From NCBI GenBank assembly GCA_965201045.1, contig OZ241746.1:1-64000 (forward strand): DNA of 64,000 bases, in the 5' to 3' direction. The position numbers were made by a program, and so were the translations under genes. Positions within the stretch are counted from its first letter, which is position 1, and each line of letters begins with the position of its first letter. Positions 12,601-21,588 of this stretch are shown piece by piece. A model generated the notes under the pieces. The model did not search any database. It was given only the letters and a program-made list of their open reading frames with translations, and had not been told where the DNA came from. Origin of the DNA: JAPORK01 sp026710285 (GTDB lineage Bacteria > Pseudomonadota > Gammaproteobacteria > Pseudomonadales > Endozoicomonadaceae).

Positions 12601-14971
12601 TTCATGGGGTTACAATATGCAGGGACTACCGGTCAAAAAATTGATTGACGGTAAAGTAGTTTTACAGACAGAGTATAATCCGGTTACATTATTACCAGAA
12701 AAAAAAACCGATATAACTGGAACATCAGTTTTCACTTATGCTGATGATAAAAAAAGAGAACAGCTGGTGCATATGGGAAAAAATGGATATCCCGATTATC
12801 ATTTGTACTGGCAATACAATAAAAACCGGGAAATTATTAGTGCAACAGATTTTTCCGGTCATCATACACTAACACAATATGATCAGTTTGGAAGAATCAG
12901 TAGCACCAGTTACACTGTTTCGGACGGGAAGACAGTATTGCTATATGTACCTGCTTACGACAGCTTTTCTCGAATAAGTCATTTGCATTATGGTAGTGGT
13001 ATGGAGCGTACTTTTCATTACAATAATTATGGACAACAAGATAATGTTAAAGATACACTGCGGGGTAAGTTTTTATCAGAATGGAAATATAACTATGATG
13101 CTATTGGAAATATTACTCGGCTTGAACAGAACATAGGATCTGCTCAACAGGGAGTATTAAATTATCAGTATGATGTATTAAATAATCTGGTTTCTATGAC
13201 CTGTACCGGCTCTTTCGGTTTACCGTTATGCCCACGAGATACTTCCCGGTATACTGCTGGTTTCAAGGTAGCTCCGGTTATTATCAAACAGAACTACAAA
13301 TTTAATAATTTAAACCGAATCAGGCAAGTCAAAGAAGTTTTAATAAGTCAGGAACAGGAAAAAACTTTTAACAAAATAACTACTTATGATTATGGAGATA
13401 TTAATGCACCTTTACGGTTACAAAAAATAAGTATTGTACAGAATAATAAAACCACTAAAGAAAATCATTTCATTTATGACAAAACAGGAAATATGTTGAT
13501 CGACGGTGAAGGCAATAAAATCACCTATAACATTTTTAATCAAATTATTCATACTATTACACTTGCTGGAAAACAAGCTGATTACACTTATGATGGTAAT
13601 AACCGGGAAGCCAGTGAAACTATCTCCGGTGGTGACAAAAGTTATATGTTTTATATAAGTGAATATCTATTGGGTGAAAAAATTACTGATATTCAGAAAA
13701 ATAAAACACATGTTGTTCGTTATCTGGATATTGCTAAAACAGTTGATGGTATTGTTTCTGAATATTATGAAAGAGATTATAAAAGAGACATAGCAGGTGT
13801 ACTAACAAAAATGACCGGGAGTGATTTCTATACACTGAGTCAGCGAAATATTTATAGCCCTTATGGTATGGTATGGCATTGTCGTCAGATTAGCGTTCCT
13901 TTATATCAGCAAACTTTACAGGGGTTTAACAAAGAACGAACTGATCCTGTTACCGGCTGGCAATTTTTGGGAGCAGGTCACAGAACTTATAATCCAGCAC
14001 AGCGTTATTTTGTTAGTGAAGATCCATACGGCGATGGCTATGCTTTTTGCAGTAACAATCCCGTTATGAATACTGACCCTGATGGTAATATACCAAAATG
14101 GATCGGTACAATATTTCATTTCATGGATTATACCGGGACACTGGGGCTGGGAGTAATGCATAAAAAATGGATTTCAATACTTGGTTCGGCTATGATGGCA
14201 GGTCTGAATGCTGCGATAATTTTACTGGCTGCCGTGACAGCAGGCAGCACCATACCCGCTGTTATTAGCCAAACAGCACTGTGGGGTGGAATGAGTTTTA
14301 TTTCTCCGGTAGTTAATCTGTTTCCTGCAAGCAAAGCACTCAACGCTGCAGGTGCTGTTAGTAGTTTGATACGAATTGTAAAATTAATCAATATGCTGGC
14401 AGTGATGTTCTATGCCAGTAGATTGATGCTGGCTCTTTCTCAGTTAAAAAGCGTTGTTGTCACGCAAACGTTTGGGGCAGCCTCAGACTTTGAAGATGCT
14501 ATAACTACAGAGCAAACGGTAAGTGTTATATCACAGAATATGATGATGACCCAGGGCAATACACAGGTTTCTGTATTAAACAATAAAGGTATGCTTAATG
14601 AAACAGTAAAAGACTTTGCATTAAAATCAGCTGTATCAAGAACAAAAAAAATGTTCAGTTTGGGAAGAACACCCAGCAGAGTACATAATCTCATATCTAA
14701 TAGCTGGTTTGCAATACATACTTATACAAAAAAGACATTCACATTTTTAGAATCTGAACTGGCTAATACAGAAAAACAGAACAATATTATCAGTAGTCTG
14801 AATAAACAAGATATTGGCATTTCTGCTGGCATTACAGATGATAGTCAATCTAATTTTATGGGATGTAATGATTGTATTATGGATGATAATGTAAAAACCC
14901 AACTCCAAACAATTAGCAAACAAAATTTTTTACAGGCTGTGCAGTTAATAGAGCTACAACCCCACAATTAA
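9641..14971 (+). CDS. RHS/YD-repeat protein, intact, with a different C-terminal tip
   Basis: A good ribosome binding site (GAGGAG) precedes the ATG. The 1776-residue protein starts with a basic, then hydrophobic segment (IYVILFIICFLTVFLYI), so it is probably exported or membrane-anchored. The motif WSNAFNFHKIWNSQVNPRTG matches the neighbouring RHS protein. YD repeats fill the middle, and the RHS core (YSPYGMVW, GWQFLGAGHRTYNPAQRYF) lies at about 13850-14090. A hydrophobic region follows (about 14160-14450). The last 170 residues, Ser/Thr/Asn-rich and ending in a CNDC motif (about residues 1745-1748), are unrelated to the tips of the other two genes. It has no PAAR or VgrG-like N-terminus, so delivery is probably by the general export route and not fused to a type VI spike. 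No immunity gene follows. Confidence 0.9.
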   Translation: MLNNSRQKQIYVILFIICFLTVFLYIKSSSSFSFEKKVILNKVYPMIRQDNTDRENNKTNDDSHKKVIYKDNNKLSSTTADNSSIWSNAFNFHKIWNSQVNPRTGLYTVGIKVGSLIGNLGHGPVMNLKINYSSDITANPNGSGQGWKWNLTHFSVDTNQLLTSQGQQFNLRQRNDGSWYLRYHKLKDIQITGSKKNHFVITYANGLREILNHKGCEVRLEQQNGLGINFNYQPGGCLLNMISDDRGHQIKLTRNRGFITVTSYNNTKRPVNVRLNYIHNNLYSVSFYDYHNKPGLAINLKYLGHLITNITYSSGLERHIKYNCTDAMKLSWQYDMSKSVCVVERETINSGAGQKKMVTHYTYQKSSSNEHNYLGFNAGLDLTYKSYQDTLFEASADYTYRTTEDNNITRQVFTYNRYHLLIDTKLISDRTGHLLSEKKNFFCRTDILNGCAHISFKDLPLTYSLPLKLVSIKWGDNFNSPAVTIVTKKYDAQGRIISETDPFGRTEKISYCPATGDMFCPSEPDDWSLSTKIESVISYPAVKTKDSVPLPAVINYNYYDKLFNRNNSGYTLALVQKKVTSGNQYLTKTYQYYNDKNCFNYGLLKTTIFTGSFIPGLKLTPVTKIYHYILSADHSSESTYSVVDLGSGQFRQSSMLTTNLFTRQILEKRDAQGKNITRYYYDYLGRLIQINSAADTPFSVNRYFNYTLSPQHNQLIITTENRVQKKVIFDGAGRHLMSFHELISPTGEAIPGKWLPEQSVTWDDYGRIASKSDYRINNAGEVYKLTSRFNYDDIGRINFVALPDGTSVVKQYDDANHCMASYIQSQNGLSSVISVIKTNILNKPLKKITLPAHHLPSLLFKTFCSAQDTQKGKKESDIIYDEFGRVKIIIDQKRNRTIKQYDPLGHVAYIINSAGDKIHNVYNINGQVTEKWIQPHNDNKQYLLSSAKYNAAGELLWYSGEDGKKTNYRYNPNGKITMKITQTGHIISWGYNMQGLPVKKLIDGKVVLQTEYNPVTLLPEKKTDITGTSVFTYADDKKREQLVHMGKNGYPDYHLYWQYNKNREIISATDFSGHHTLTQYDQFGRISSTSYTVSDGKTVLLYVPAYDSFSRISHLHYGSGMERTFHYNNYGQQDNVKDTLRGKFLSEWKYNYDAIGNITRLEQNIGSAQQGVLNYQYDVLNNLVSMTCTGSFGLPLCPRDTSRYTAGFKVAPVIIKQNYKFNNLNRIRQVKEVLISQEQEKTFNKITTYDYGDINAPLRLQKISIVQNNKTTKENHFIYDKTGNMLIDGEGNKITYNIFNQIIHTITLAGKQADYTYDGNNREASETISGGDKSYMFYISEYLLGEKITDIQKNKTHVVRYLDIAKTVDGIVSEYYERDYKRDIAGVLTKMTGSDFYTLSQRNIYSPYGMVWHCRQISVPLYQQTLQGFNKERTDPVTGWQFLGAGHRTYNPAQRYFVSEDPYGDGYAFCSNNPVMNTDPDGNIPKWIGTIFHFMDYTGTLGLGVMHKKWISILGSAMMAGLNAAIILLAAVTAGSTIPAVISQTALWGGMSFISPVVNLFPASKALNAAGAVSSLIRIVKLINMLAVMFYASRLMLALSQLKSVVVTQTFGAASDFEDAITTEQTVSVISQNMMMTQGNTQVSVLNNKGMLNETVKDFALKSAVSRTKKMFSLGRTPSRVHNLISNSWFAIHTYTKKTFTFLESELANTEKQNNIISSLNKQDIGISAGITDDSQSNFMGCNDCIMDDNVKTQLQTISKQNFLQAVQLIELQPHN

Positions 14972-15099
14972 ATAATATTTCCTTTGGTTTTATAAATAAT
15001 AAAGGTAAAATACTTTGCAGAATTCACGCACTGGCAAAATAAAGTATCAAGCGAATCTTATATAGTCAAAAAGTTAATCATACCTTAATGATTGTTTAT

Positions 15100-15260
15100 G
15101 TTGATTATTATTGTAAAAAATGTCAAATCAACCGGGCTTTAGATTGAGCTGTTACCAAAACCAATCTGTTTTATAGATTTTCACTATACACCAGAGAAGT
15201 TATCAATGCGTAAATCCTGCGTTGTCGTTAGTTAAATGCATAACGTCTTTTTTAAAAAGT
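15100..15260 (+). pseudogene. IS66-type transposase 3' tail and leader relic
   Basis: This stretch matches 21885-22050 closely, including the end of the IS66-type frame (AAATCAACnGGGCTT) and the stretch GAAGTTATCAA...CCTGCGTT. In both places it lies just upstream of a MORN-family coding sequence, so the two were copied together. Confidence 0.7.
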
Positions 15261-15387
15261 ATATTTGTTAAAGCTGTGTAGGAGACAAAACTTAAAAAAA
15301 GATTAAATATCAAAAATTTATATGAATGGACTCTTGTATAAAGTATCCTATATCCATTAGACTCTGAGGATAGGTATAATTCAGGAG

Positions 15388-15500
15388 TATCAGACAAAGT
15401 TACCGATCATGTGAGTGATTTTGTGACGAAAGTTAAAGATAAAATTGAAATAAAGGATGATGATCTTTGCATCAAAATAACAAATAATGATATGGTTGTT
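15388..15500 (+). pseudogene. Relic of a third MORN-family gene (N-terminal fragment)
   Basis: The translation SDKVTDHVSDFVTKVKDKI, followed by KDDDLCIKI, matches residues 26-55 of the intact MORN/U-box protein at 22064-23623. The frame ends after about 35 codons and nothing further downstream matches. The upstream leader also matches. Confidence 0.85.
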
Positions 15501-15555
15501 TTTGTTCAGAAGATGCCTTAATGCAACGTACTATTGCCTTTTATTATTATAGAGC

Positions 15556-15569
15556 ACCTGGGGAGTTAC
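15556..15569 (+). repeat. Short repeat ACCTGGGGAGTTAC
   Basis: The same 14-mer is at 21444-21457, with a one-base-shorter form at 21575-21587. Copies at 15524-15569 and 21551-21587 share a wider context (CGTACTATT...ATTATAGAG). It is probably part of the mobile DNA around the IS66 fragments. Confidence 0.6.
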
Positions 15570-15694
15570 AAATTTTTATGTATTAGGAAAGTTCATGAAC
15601 TAATTTGTACCATCCTGGCTTTCACTGCGCTCAGTCAGTTAACCCCGGTAGAAGTGGATGTACGTTGAATTTTTTTTATTCATCTCCCTAAGCC

Positions 15695-15850
15695 TTATGT
15701 GTTACTTCAGCAGATAATGAGTGTATTATTGCTTCGTCAAACATTGTATCTTTACTACCTTCGTTTAGATAGCTATAAGAAACAGGTTCAAATACTCCTA
15801 TTCTGGAAGAACTAAAACATCCTCTCTGCTTCAATATAAAATCATTTCGC
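15695..15850. repeat. Tandem partial copy of the 3' end of the MORN/U-box gene
   Basis: Bases 15700-15850 repeat the last ~145 bases of the adjacent minus-strand gene (15874-16020), with small indels. Both include GCAGATAATGAGTGTATTAT and the GGAAGAACTAAAA stretch. The copy is detached and noncoding, and probably marks an unequal duplication at the gene's end. Confidence 0.85.
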
Positions 15851-15851
15851 A

Positions 15852-17351
15852 TTATAATAAATACATCAACTCCTTATGTATTACTTCAGCAGATAATGAG
15901 TGTATTATTGCTTCGTCAAACATTGTATCTTTCTTACCTTGTTCAAATACTCCTATCCTGGAAGAACTAAAAACATCCACTCTCTCATTTAACATAAACA
16001 AAATTCGCATTATCGTAAATGCATGATTAGGGGACATAATATTTCCTTGTATCGGGTTCCTGGTAAGAGGATTGACTTTTTTTGTAATGAGCCACTGCAC
16101 AAGACTTCTTTTTTCAAAATAAAAATAATGTCCGTTTTCTACTAAACAAACAGGTTCTCTTATGAATTCCTTACTAATTGGACATCTGAGTTGCTCTTCA
16201 TTTTCTGTTAGTTGAAGTAAACCCTGATCATATTCCTCGTCCAACAACTTAAGTAATTGATCGTTATCATCTAAATCAATTTCACTCACAATTTTTTTGC
16301 CGCCCTCAATTTTAACAGGTATTGTAATATCGTTTAAAGTAAGTTCTCCGGCTCCGTGTGGTTGCCCCTCTTTTAATGGTCCACTAAATGAAAAACCTGT
16401 AGAAGAACTGCAAGTGCCGTATTCTTCATTATCACTCAGCTTTTTAATTACATTACCCTCTTTATCTGTAATTAATCCAACATAAGGAGTATAGTCTTCT
16501 CTGATTGAACCTGTAAAAGTTAAATCTTTTGATATTTTGACGATAGCTTCTTTCTGAATTTTACCTTGTTCATCTGTCCTGACTATTGCTTCAAATCCAT
16601 CTTTATATTTATCATGGTGGCTGCAGACAATAATAAATTCTATCAAACCATCACTATCAATCCGGTTAAGTTTTATTTTTGTATTTTTTGGTAAATATGT
16701 ATTAATATTAGGGTTTTTTGTTTCCATAAGTTTAAGAAAACCCTTATCATAGAGTACCTTGACCTGATCCTGCGGCCTATATCCTAAATCTAAATACAGT
16801 ATTCCTTCTCCATGACGTTCACCAGACAAAAACTTCCCGGAATAAATAATATTTCTTGTTGTTATATCGTATTCTTTCCCGTCACTATAGAGATTATTCT
16901 CAAATTTTCCTTCAAAAAGTAATTTGTTATCTGCGTTATATTTTTTTCCCTCACATATGAATGAGTCCTCACCAATCAGACCTTTATAAAGTGTATCTTT
17001 CGTTATATCTACAAATTCACACTTGTGTGTATCAAGTGTTATACGGTTTTGGTCTAAATTGATATCACCAGATTTTAAACCGATTTCACCCATAAAATTA
17101 TTTGCCTCAAAATATACAACTGAATTTAAAACTTCCAGCTGTTCCTGCTGATTAGTTTTAAACTTTATTGTGAGCCTTACTTTAGGATTTTTAAATGTTT
17201 TGTCTATCCTTCCATTCCAAGCGTTTTTAGCTTTAGAAGCTAAATTTTTCATCATTTCAGTATTATTTATTGGACGCTCTTCTAGCAGTTTATCAACCTC
17301 CGTTTGAATTTCATGCCAGCTATGTACTACAGTGCTATTTATATCATTCAT
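15852..17351 (-). CDS. MORN-repeat protein with C-terminal U-box (putative E3 ubiquitin ligase effector)
   Basis: I chose the ATG at 17351 because AAAGGTGG lies 8 bases before it; a GTG 9 bases upstream is the alternative. The protein has 499 residues. The middle has MORN-like repeats, such as LLFEGKFENNLYSDGKEY, IIYSGKFLSGERHGEGILYL and FSFSGPLKEGQPHGAGELTL. Residues about 388-445 read as a U-box: CPISKEFIREPVCLVENGHY, then F-x-K-R-S-L-x-x-W-L, then NPLTRNPI. U-boxes recruit E2 ubiquitin-conjugating enzymes, and bacteria have no such pathway, so a role inside a eukaryotic host is likely. No Sec signal is seen, so delivery would need a dedicated secretion system or C-terminal signal. It is a paralogue of 22064-23623. 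The domain calls are good; the ligase activity is inferred. Confidence 0.85.
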   Translation of the reverse strand: MNDINSTVVHSWHEIQTEVDKLLEERPINNTEMMKNLASKAKNAWNGRIDKTFKNPKVRLTIKFKTNQQEQLEVLNSVVYFEANNFMGEIGLKSGDINLDQNRITLDTHKCEFVDITKDTLYKGLIGEDSFICEGKKYNADNKLLFEGKFENNLYSDGKEYDITTRNIIYSGKFLSGERHGEGILYLDLGYRPQDQVKVLYDKGFLKLMETKNPNINTYLPKNTKIKLNRIDSDGLIEFIIVCSHHDKYKDGFEAIVRTDEQGKIQKEAIVKISKDLTFTGSIREDYTPYVGLITDKEGNVIKKLSDNEEYGTCSSSTGFSFSGPLKEGQPHGAGELTLNDITIPVKIEGGKKIVSEIDLDDNDQLLKLLDEEYDQGLLQLTENEEQLRCPISKEFIREPVCLVENGHYFYFEKRSLVQWLITKKVNPLTRNPIQGNIMSPNHAFTIMRILFMLNERVDVFSSSRIGVFEQGKKDTMFDEAIIHSLSAEVIHKELMYLL

Positions 17352-17360
17352 AGTCACCAC

Positions 17361-17897
17361 CTTTGAATATTAAAACTATTGTCTGCTATGTTAAAAACAT
17401 CACTCTTTTTTCCTGCACTGATTTGTGTTTGCATTGTGTATGATACTGTTTAACTAAAATTAGAGGGAAATATTCAGATTAATTATCAACTATATTTTTT
17501 GACAGAATACTCATATGCTTATTCAACTTAAAAACACTGGATTTCTACTTTTGTATCACCCTTTAACAACAATGACTTTTGGTAAAGTAAGTCCAATATT
17601 TTTAACTCATATTGATATGATAAAGAAATTTTAACCATTGCTAAATAGTAAAGTTAAAAAATAGGAGTATCTGCCAAAAAAGAACCTCTGAAAAAGCAAT
17701 AAATCACTTTTCTTATACTTATTTGAGCTTAAACGTATACTGCTAATGGATAATAACATCCGGGATGTAAAAAATCTCAGGATGCAATATACTGTTGTGC
17801 AGCAAAAATGGTGTTTTATTAAGGGTTGGTTTTAAATGGTGACAAAGCAATCATGCAACCTGCGGACATGTTGATTTTACATTAAAGGAATTTTTCA
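17361..17897. other. Intergenic region between divergent genes
   Basis: This 540-base AT-rich stretch lies between the MORN/U-box gene and rsmI. No ORF or RNA is supported. It presumably holds both promoters. Confidence 0.5.
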
Positions 17898-19267
17898 ATG
17901 CACACAGAAAAAGGTTGTCTGTTTGTTGTAGCCACACCTATTGGCAATTTAGAAGATATCTCCTTAAGAGCGCTGCACACTTTGAAGAGCGTTGACCTTA
18001 TTGTGGCTGAAGATACTCGACACAATAAAAAACTGTTAGCCTATTTTAATATCAACACGCCATTATCAGCCTATCATGCTTACAGCAAACCTGCTGTTAC
18101 TGAAAGAATCGTCAACCGCCTGATCGCAGGCGATGATGTGGCGCTGATTTCAGATGCCGGGACACCGCTGATCTCTGATCCTGGTTACCGCCAGGGTTGT
18201 CCCATCTAAAAATTTTGACAAATAATACTATCTAAAGTAGCATTATCCCAGCCTGCTATTTTTTTAAGCCCTTTAAGACTGGACTGATTATACTTTTTCA
18301 TTTTAGCTTTACGTAACATATTAAGTACAATATGTTTAATCATACACATATTTTCTGGGGCATTACCTTTTCTAACCCGAGAATTATCTTCGTCCATAGT
18401 CACATCCATTACCCAATGTAGCTGATTTTCTATCGACCAGTGATTTCTCACAGACTGATTGATTTGCCGGGCATTTGGCTCCATAGAGGTAATATAAAAT
18501 CTACGCTCTGTACTAACTTTACCTGCGATTTCACGAGTAGATTCAATCATCACAATAGTCTTTAGATCAACCCACTTGTCTTTGGTATCCAACCAGTTCA
18601 ACTGATCACTCACATAGCATTTTCTCGTTTCAATACGCCCATGTTCTTTATTTAGATTTTCATCATAATCAGTGATATTGCCTGGTTTGTTATTATCAAC
18701 AGCGTCTGATAAAAATAAGCTAACATCTTCATAAAGTTGTTTTTGATTGGCTTTTAATGCAAGTACATAATCAGCACCTTGATTTCTGATTTGTCTGGCA
18801 ATTTTTGTTTGACAGCCCATAGCATCGATACTAACAATACACCCATTAAGCTCTAAAAGTTTTAGCAGTTTGGGGATGGCAGTAATCTCATTAGATTTTT
18901 GGTTGGTTTTTTGTTGACCAAGCACAAGCCCTATTTCACTGGCAAAAGCGCTAACCATATGGATAGCCGACTGAGCATTAGCCTTATCAAAACTTCTTTT
19001 CAAGGTTTTGTCATCAATAGCTATAACACCTGGCACATGGTTTTGTAATGACTGTACCCAACTAATAAAGCAAGCTTTAAAACAATCCGAATTTAAGGCG
19101 GCAAAAACTCGTGCAAAGGTATTTTTAGAAGGGATACCATTTGCAAAATCTGAAAACTTTTCAAGATATGACAATTTGGATTCACCAAATGTAACATAAT
19201 CCCGCCAGCTATTAGCACCACAAATTGTTCCACACAATACAATTAACAATATTTCAGAGAGTTTATG

Positions 19268-21027
19268 CCTACATTCCCGCGATCTCCATTTGGATTCCAT
19301 AAATTAAACAGGCTGTTTTTCCAAGAAGCCTGATAATTTTTATCCTTGTATCATTTAGGTTAGTTATCATTGCACGGAAACTTTTTTCTGCAGGGTTATA
19401 TAGCTTGACAATCGCAATACCTTCCATCAACTGGAAAATCCAGCGCATTGTCGGATTTTTAACAGGTTTTCCCAGTTGGTTTGGAAGGGTTTCATTTGCT
19501 AATTTAAGTGATTTCCTGAGTTTGTGCTGAGCGTAATTATATACTAGCAGACATAGTGTCATCACCATCATGAGAGCTTCGATTCGCTGACGCTTCTTAA
19601 CGAAAAAAGAGTCCACCATGAACCAGGGATCTTTTAAAAACCGAAAGCCTCGTTCCACACCCTGTTGCTCTTTATAAGCGGCAAATAATGCTTCATCAGA
19701 AAGTGTATTTTTATCCAGATTATTGGTCGCAATAATAAAACGACCCTTCCGATGCAGCTCTTGTTCAATTACCTTTTGATTACGTGTAATTGTGCTTTGG
19801 ATTTTATAACCAGCCAATACTTTTTCCACCTCGGATTTAGGACGACCTCTGCCAGGATTTTTAAAAACGGGAGTCACATACAAATCAATCCGATGATAAC
19901 GGTATCGTTTAGCACACTGCTCTCCGGCTGAAAAAGCATCTTCTTCACAGGAAAATATTTTATTGCCCAGACGCCAACAGGCTTTTTTAAGTTCTTCTTC
20001 CTGCCGAGTAAGTTTTTTTTCAAAAGTTTTCTTTTCGCGCTGATAAGCTTGCTCTGATGATATAATTAGCCAGCGTTGCTCAATATCTCCATAATAGCTT
20101 GCATGAGAGCTATATTTATACCCGGTATCGAGAGTGGTCCAATCAAAGGAATCATCTGGCTGACTCAGCAAACCTTTCACCTCAGACAAGGTCTCCGGTA
20201 CCCGACTAACCCAATGGTACATATTTGAACTGAGTAGCTTGTCTTTGTTATATAGAGCAGAATCTGCTACCCAGGTAAATTCATCTCCCTGTTTAAGAGC
20301 TGACTGAAAGTCACGAACTCGCTTAATAGTTTCGGTAAATGTTTTTTTATCAGAACTATTACCATTGTGCGGTTCCATCCAAAAAGGAATGTCTGCCGAA
20401 CCACTGGTAGCCATAGAAAGCATTACTTGCTTCAGATCAGGGCGATGATCCTTAGAATATCCATGTCGCACCTCTATTCCCTGAGGTTCTGTGTCATTAT
20501 ACTGCCCCTGTAATGCAAAACTGGTAGAATCCAAATGGGCAAATTTACTCAATAGTCCATGATCCAGCGCTATACCAAAAGCAATCTCTGAATATAAACG
20601 GCTGGTACCATATGCATAAATTTCATCAAGCGTTTTCCCGAGAGTATGGTCATCCAGCTGTTCAGCTACAATGTTTTCTTCAAATAACTGCCCAATTGCT
20701 TTGCTCTGAAAAAATTGCGGAGTCAAATATAAACGGCGGTTGGTAAAGCCCAGTCCGTTGATAATCATTGCCATTACTGCAACGCCGGGTTGAATAACAC
20801 GTCTTGGATCATTGCTACCAATGCACTGGTTAATTCTTTTTGTAATATCCAGGTCTCGACAGGCAGCTGCTACCAATCCATGATGGTCCATGACTTCTGT
20901 TGTCGTGTTATCTTCAGCAATTTCTAATGTTGCCATCCTGAATCCTGATTTAATAGTTTTTAAATACATGATTATCATAACTATTTTATATTTAAATAAT
21001 CAATGAGTAAGATCGCGGAAATATCGG
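19268..21027 (-). mobile_element. IS1634-type insertion sequence nested in the ISAs1-type element
   Basis: The 1760-base element is flanked by TTTATG on both sides (19262-19267 and 21028-21033), a 6-base target duplication. Its termini are imperfect inverted repeats of the form CC(G/T)A(T/C)ATT(T/C)CCGCGATCT. It sits within the first 40 codons of the ISAs1 transposase, so it arrived later. Its own transposase looks intact. Confidence 0.93.
19269..20978 (-). CDS. IS1634-family (IS4-group) transposase
   Basis: The frame has 569 residues. A start at 20936 (MATLEIAEDN) may be the true one, because it matches the usual beginning just before the segment VMDHHGLVAAACRDLDI. DDE landmarks are FAHLDSTSFALQGQY (first Asp), FTWVADSALYNKD (second Asp) and the YREK-like region AAYKEQQGVERGFRFLKDP (Glu). 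The stop codon lies inside the terminal inverted repeat. There is no frameshift, so the element could still move. Confidence 0.92.
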   Translation of the reverse strand: MIIMYLKTIKSGFRMATLEIAEDNTTTEVMDHHGLVAAACRDLDITKRINQCIGSNDPRRVIQPGVAVMAMIINGLGFTNRRLYLTPQFFQSKAIGQLFEENIVAEQLDDHTLGKTLDEIYAYGTSRLYSEIAFGIALDHGLLSKFAHLDSTSFALQGQYNDTEPQGIEVRHGYSKDHRPDLKQVMLSMATSGSADIPFWMEPHNGNSSDKKTFTETIKRVRDFQSALKQGDEFTWVADSALYNKDKLLSSNMYHWVSRVPETLSEVKGLLSQPDDSFDWTTLDTGYKYSSHASYYGDIEQRWLIISSEQAYQREKKTFEKKLTRQEEELKKACWRLGNKIFSCEEDAFSAGEQCAKRYRYHRIDLYVTPVFKNPGRGRPKSEVEKVLAGYKIQSTITRNQKVIEQELHRKGRFIIATNNLDKNTLSDEALFAAYKEQQGVERGFRFLKDPWFMVDSFFVKKRQRIEALMMVMTLCLLVYNYAQHKLRKSLKLANETLPNQLGKPVKNPTMRWIFQLMEGIAIVKLYNPAEKSFRAMITNLNDTRIKIIRLLGKTACLIYGIQMEIAGM

Positions 21028-21443
21028 TTTATGATTAATTTTCTCTTCTTTTCTTGGATCTTTCAATTTGGCAAAACAACTTATAAATGATGGCGTAGTA
21101 GGTAAAGTTTCCACAGTGCATTCCTTGCTTAAATTTTATCAAATATTACCATAATACCTTCTTTTAAAATTAAAATAAATTAGATGGGACAGCCCTGTGG
21201 TTACCGCCTGGTGAGTATTGCCCATGAACAGGATATCAGGATACGACCACTGCCAAGTCCCTGTGCGTTAATTTGTGCGCTTTGTGTTGCAGGTCTGTCT
21301 TCAGACCGGTTTTTGTTTACAGGTTACCTGCCAGCCAAACCCTGTGCGAGAAAAACCAATTTTTTCTGAGTTACCCATGGTGTATATGTTATGCCATAAC
21401 CTCAGAATGAAGTAAAGCTTTTTTTATTTCACCATGATAAGAT

Positions 21444-21587
21444 ACCTGGGGAGTTACGATTTTTTTTACGTAGCAACTTTTTATGAACAGAGTTTTTTAA
21501 AGCTATCATTTTACTGTTTTGGTTGTTTTTGTTTAGGAGGTGTTTTAACTCAGCGTACTATTTTATTATAGAGTACCTGGGAGTTAC
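21444..21587 (+). repeat. Two copies of ACCTGGG(G)AGTTAC beside IS66 debris
   Basis: Copies at 21444-21457 and 21575-21587 match 15556-15569. The region 21370-21580 has no gene and follows the truncated end of rsmI. Confidence 0.6.
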
Positions 21588-21588
21588 A

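Larger units (their letters stand above)
18206..21114 (-). pseudogene. ISAs1-family transposase, split by an IS1634-type insertion
   Basis: The main body (19261 down to 18206) encodes HKLSEILLIVLCGTICGANS, then AIDDKTLKRSFDKANA, VSIDAMGCQTKIA and NHWSIENQLHWVMDV, the usual ISAs1 DDE landmarks. The missing N-terminus is found on the far side of the inserted element (about 21114-21034): a GTG-initiated segment ending FAKLKDPRKEEKINHK, which joins directly to HKLSEILL. The short fused start at 19300 (MESKWRSREC) is read from the end of the inserted IS. Confidence 0.9.
18192..21197 (-). mobile_element. ISAs1-type insertion sequence, itself interrupted
   Basis: The ends are inverted repeats beginning CAGGG(T/C)TGTCCCATCTAA (18192 onward, and the complement ending at 21197). 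A perfect 10-base target duplication, TGGTTACCGC, flanks it at 18182-18191 and 21198-21207, inside rsmI. Duplications of 8-10 bases suit the ISAs1 family. The element carries the second insertion at 19268-21027, so it can no longer make a normal transposase. Confidence 0.93.
17898..21369 (+). pseudogene. rsmI: 16S rRNA (cytidine-1402-2'-O)-methyltransferase, disrupted
   Basis: The 5' part (17898-18191, after AAAGGAA) encodes LFVVATPIGNLEDISLRAL, VAEDTRH and ALISDAGTPLISDPGYR, which is the RsmI N-terminus. A 3.0 kb insertion interrupts it. The frame resumes at 21198 with LVSIAHEQDIRIRPLPSPCA and SDRFLFTGYLPAK, then stops at 21369 after ARKTNF. The last third of the protein, beyond the LPAK region, is absent and is followed by IS66-type debris. 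The gene is therefore both interrupted and 3'-truncated. RsmI normally 2'-O-methylates C1402 in the 16S rRNA decoding centre; this copy cannot make a working enzyme. Confidence 0.95.
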
